This document shows, in pieces, positions 13,688-14,567 of a DNA stretch of 14,567 nucleotides. The notes beneath the pieces are model-generated. The model did no database searches. It was given only the letters and a program-made list of their open reading frames with translations, and was not told the DNA's origin. A program made the position numbers and the translations under genes. The DNA is from CACKLF01 sp002725175 (GTDB lineage Bacteria > Pseudomonadota > Alphaproteobacteria > Rhodobacterales > Rhodobacteraceae): positions 1 to 14,567 of the forward strand of contig PBQX02000079.1 in assembly GCA_002725175.2 (NCBI GenBank), read 5' to 3'. Every line of letters starts with the position of its first letter. Position 1 is the stretch's first letter.

Positions 13688-14567
13688 TTAGCCTCCAGCA
13701 AATTTATTTTCTTTGTTATACATTATCATCTCTTCGCTCATCTCCAAATGAAGTTTATCTAATTTATATGGATTACTTTTTGCCACTGCTTCATTTAGTT
13801 CTATGCCTAAACCTGGCTCCTCCGGAGGCTTAATAAATCCATCTTCCCAAAGAATTTCCTTGGTTATTAAATCTCTTTGAAAGCCCTCTCCAGTTTTAAT
13901 ACTTTCAATTATTAATAGGTTTGGGATGCTTGCGCCAAAATGAATATTAGCTGCCCATTCCAGAGGTCCAGCATAAAGGTGTGGGGCCATAGAGGCATTA
14001 TAGGTTTCTGCTAAAACAGCAATTTTTTTTGCTTCCCAAATTCCACCAACTCGGCCAAGGGCTGGTTGCAAAATGTTTGCTGCTCCAAACTTTAAGACTT
14101 GGCTAAATTCTTGCTTTGTAGTTAGTCTTTCTCCAGTTGCTATTGGAATTTTTGTTGATTTGGCTACTTTGGCCATCTCTTCCGGATTATCAGGAGGGAT
14201 AGGCTCCTCAAACCACAAGGGGTCATATGGTTCAATTTTTCGCGCTAACCTGCAAGCTCCAGAAGTCGTAAATTGTCCGTGAGTGCCAAATAAAAGATCA
14301 GCTTTATAGCCTACAGCTTTTCTAATTTCTTTACAAAATTTCTCTGATCTCTCTAAATCAGACATACTTGGTTGGTGCCCGTCAAAAATAGTATATGGAC
14401 CGGCCGGGTCAAACTTAACAGCAGTAAAACCAAGTTCCACGTATTTTTCTGCAACAGCAGCTGAAGCTATAGGGTCGGAATAGAAGGTAGCAGGATCCTC
14501 ATCATCGCTTGGGTACAAATATGAATAGCTTCTTAGGCGTTCGTTTACTTGACCACCCAGCAATTTA
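13688..14567 (-). CDS. Mandelate racemase/muconate lactonizing enzyme family protein, 5' end missing
   Basis: The frame is open to the right edge (first codons K-L-L-G-G-Q), so the TTG at 14563 is not a start. About 292 residues of a roughly 400-residue enzyme are present. Numbering from that TTG codon, the barrel carries AVKFDP (Lys50), WFEEP (Glu119/Glu120), GERLTT (Glu145) and APHLYAGP (His195). These correspond to the general acid/base, two metal ligands and the His of the enolase superfamily. The ungapped match to E. coli D-galactonate dehydratase through FGTHGQFT to the EEP motif puts His95 on the catalytic His but Gly93 where the first metal-binding Asp should be. Members of this superfamily dehydrate or epimerise sugar acids using Mg2+ in the cytosol. 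The likely role is acid-sugar dehydration, but the substrate is unknown. It is upstream of rpmB on the same strand, separated by a promoter. Confidence 0.88.
   Translation of the reverse strand, partial: KLLGGQVNERLRSYSYLYPSDDEDPATFYSDPIASAAVAEKYVELGFTAVKFDPAGPYTIFDGHQPSMSDLERSEKFCKEIRKAVGYKADLLFGTHGQFTTSGACRLARKIEPYDPLWFEEPIPPDNPEEMAKVAKSTKIPIATGERLTTKQEFSQVLKFGAANILQPALGRVGGIWEAKKIAVLAETYNASMAPHLYAGPLEWAANIHFGASIPNLLIIESIKTGEGFQRDLITKEILWEDGFIKPPEEPGLGIELNEAVAKSNPYKLDKLHLEMSEEMIMYNKENKFAGG

Overview
The window is AT-rich, densely packed bacterial DNA. LepA, the 95-residue L28, and the mix of GMC oxidoreductase, enolase-superfamily and TMADH-like genes point to an alphaproteobacterium. The low G+C, very short intergenic gaps and eleven isolated ambiguous bases suggest a streamlined marine planktonic lineage known from a metagenome or single-cell assembly. 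The phylum-level call is moderately firm; anything finer is inference. I see no tRNA, rRNA, CRISPR array, insertion sequence or phage gene, and no gene-free stretch longer than 300 bases.

Layout. (1) Positions 2-1819, plus strand: the 3' part of a flavin/4Fe-4S amine dehydrogenase of the trimethylamine dehydrogenase (TMADH) type, cut by the left edge. (2) Positions 1848-8889, minus strand: a four-gene run, in transcription order qor-like quinone oxidoreductase, a roughly 1060-residue Asp-box (BNR) propeller protein, an MFS transporter and a GMC-family FAD oxidoreductase. Gaps of 14, 23 and 3 bases make this a likely operon. (3) Positions 9003-11386: a beta-carbonic anhydrase (plus), a PNPOx-like FMN protein (minus), and a plus-strand pair of YtoQ and an exported CIA30-domain protein. 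(4) Positions 11416-13592, minus strand: lepA (elongation factor 4) and rpmB (ribosomal protein L28), each with a recognisable sigma70-type promoter. (5) Positions 13688-14567, minus strand: the 3' part of an enolase-superfamily (mandelate racemase-like) sugar-acid dehydratase, cut by the right edge.

How the genes may work together. The left half is rich in redox enzymes for small organic molecules (TMADH-like, GMC, QOR) next to a transporter. This fits uptake and oxidation of dissolved organic compounds such as amines, alcohols or aromatic-derived quinones, but no substrate can be named. The TMADH-like enzyme keeps the flavin/iron-sulfur machinery yet has lost two aromatic residues of the TMA-binding cage and the ETF-docking tyrosine, so TMA is probably not its substrate. 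The right half combines housekeeping translation genes with small conserved accessory genes.

I did not find a clearly new multi-gene system. The points most worth following up are the altered TMADH active site, the apparently unexported giant Asp-box protein inside a redox/transport operon, a replaced metal-ligand position in the enolase-superfamily protein, and the YtoQ/CIA30 pair.
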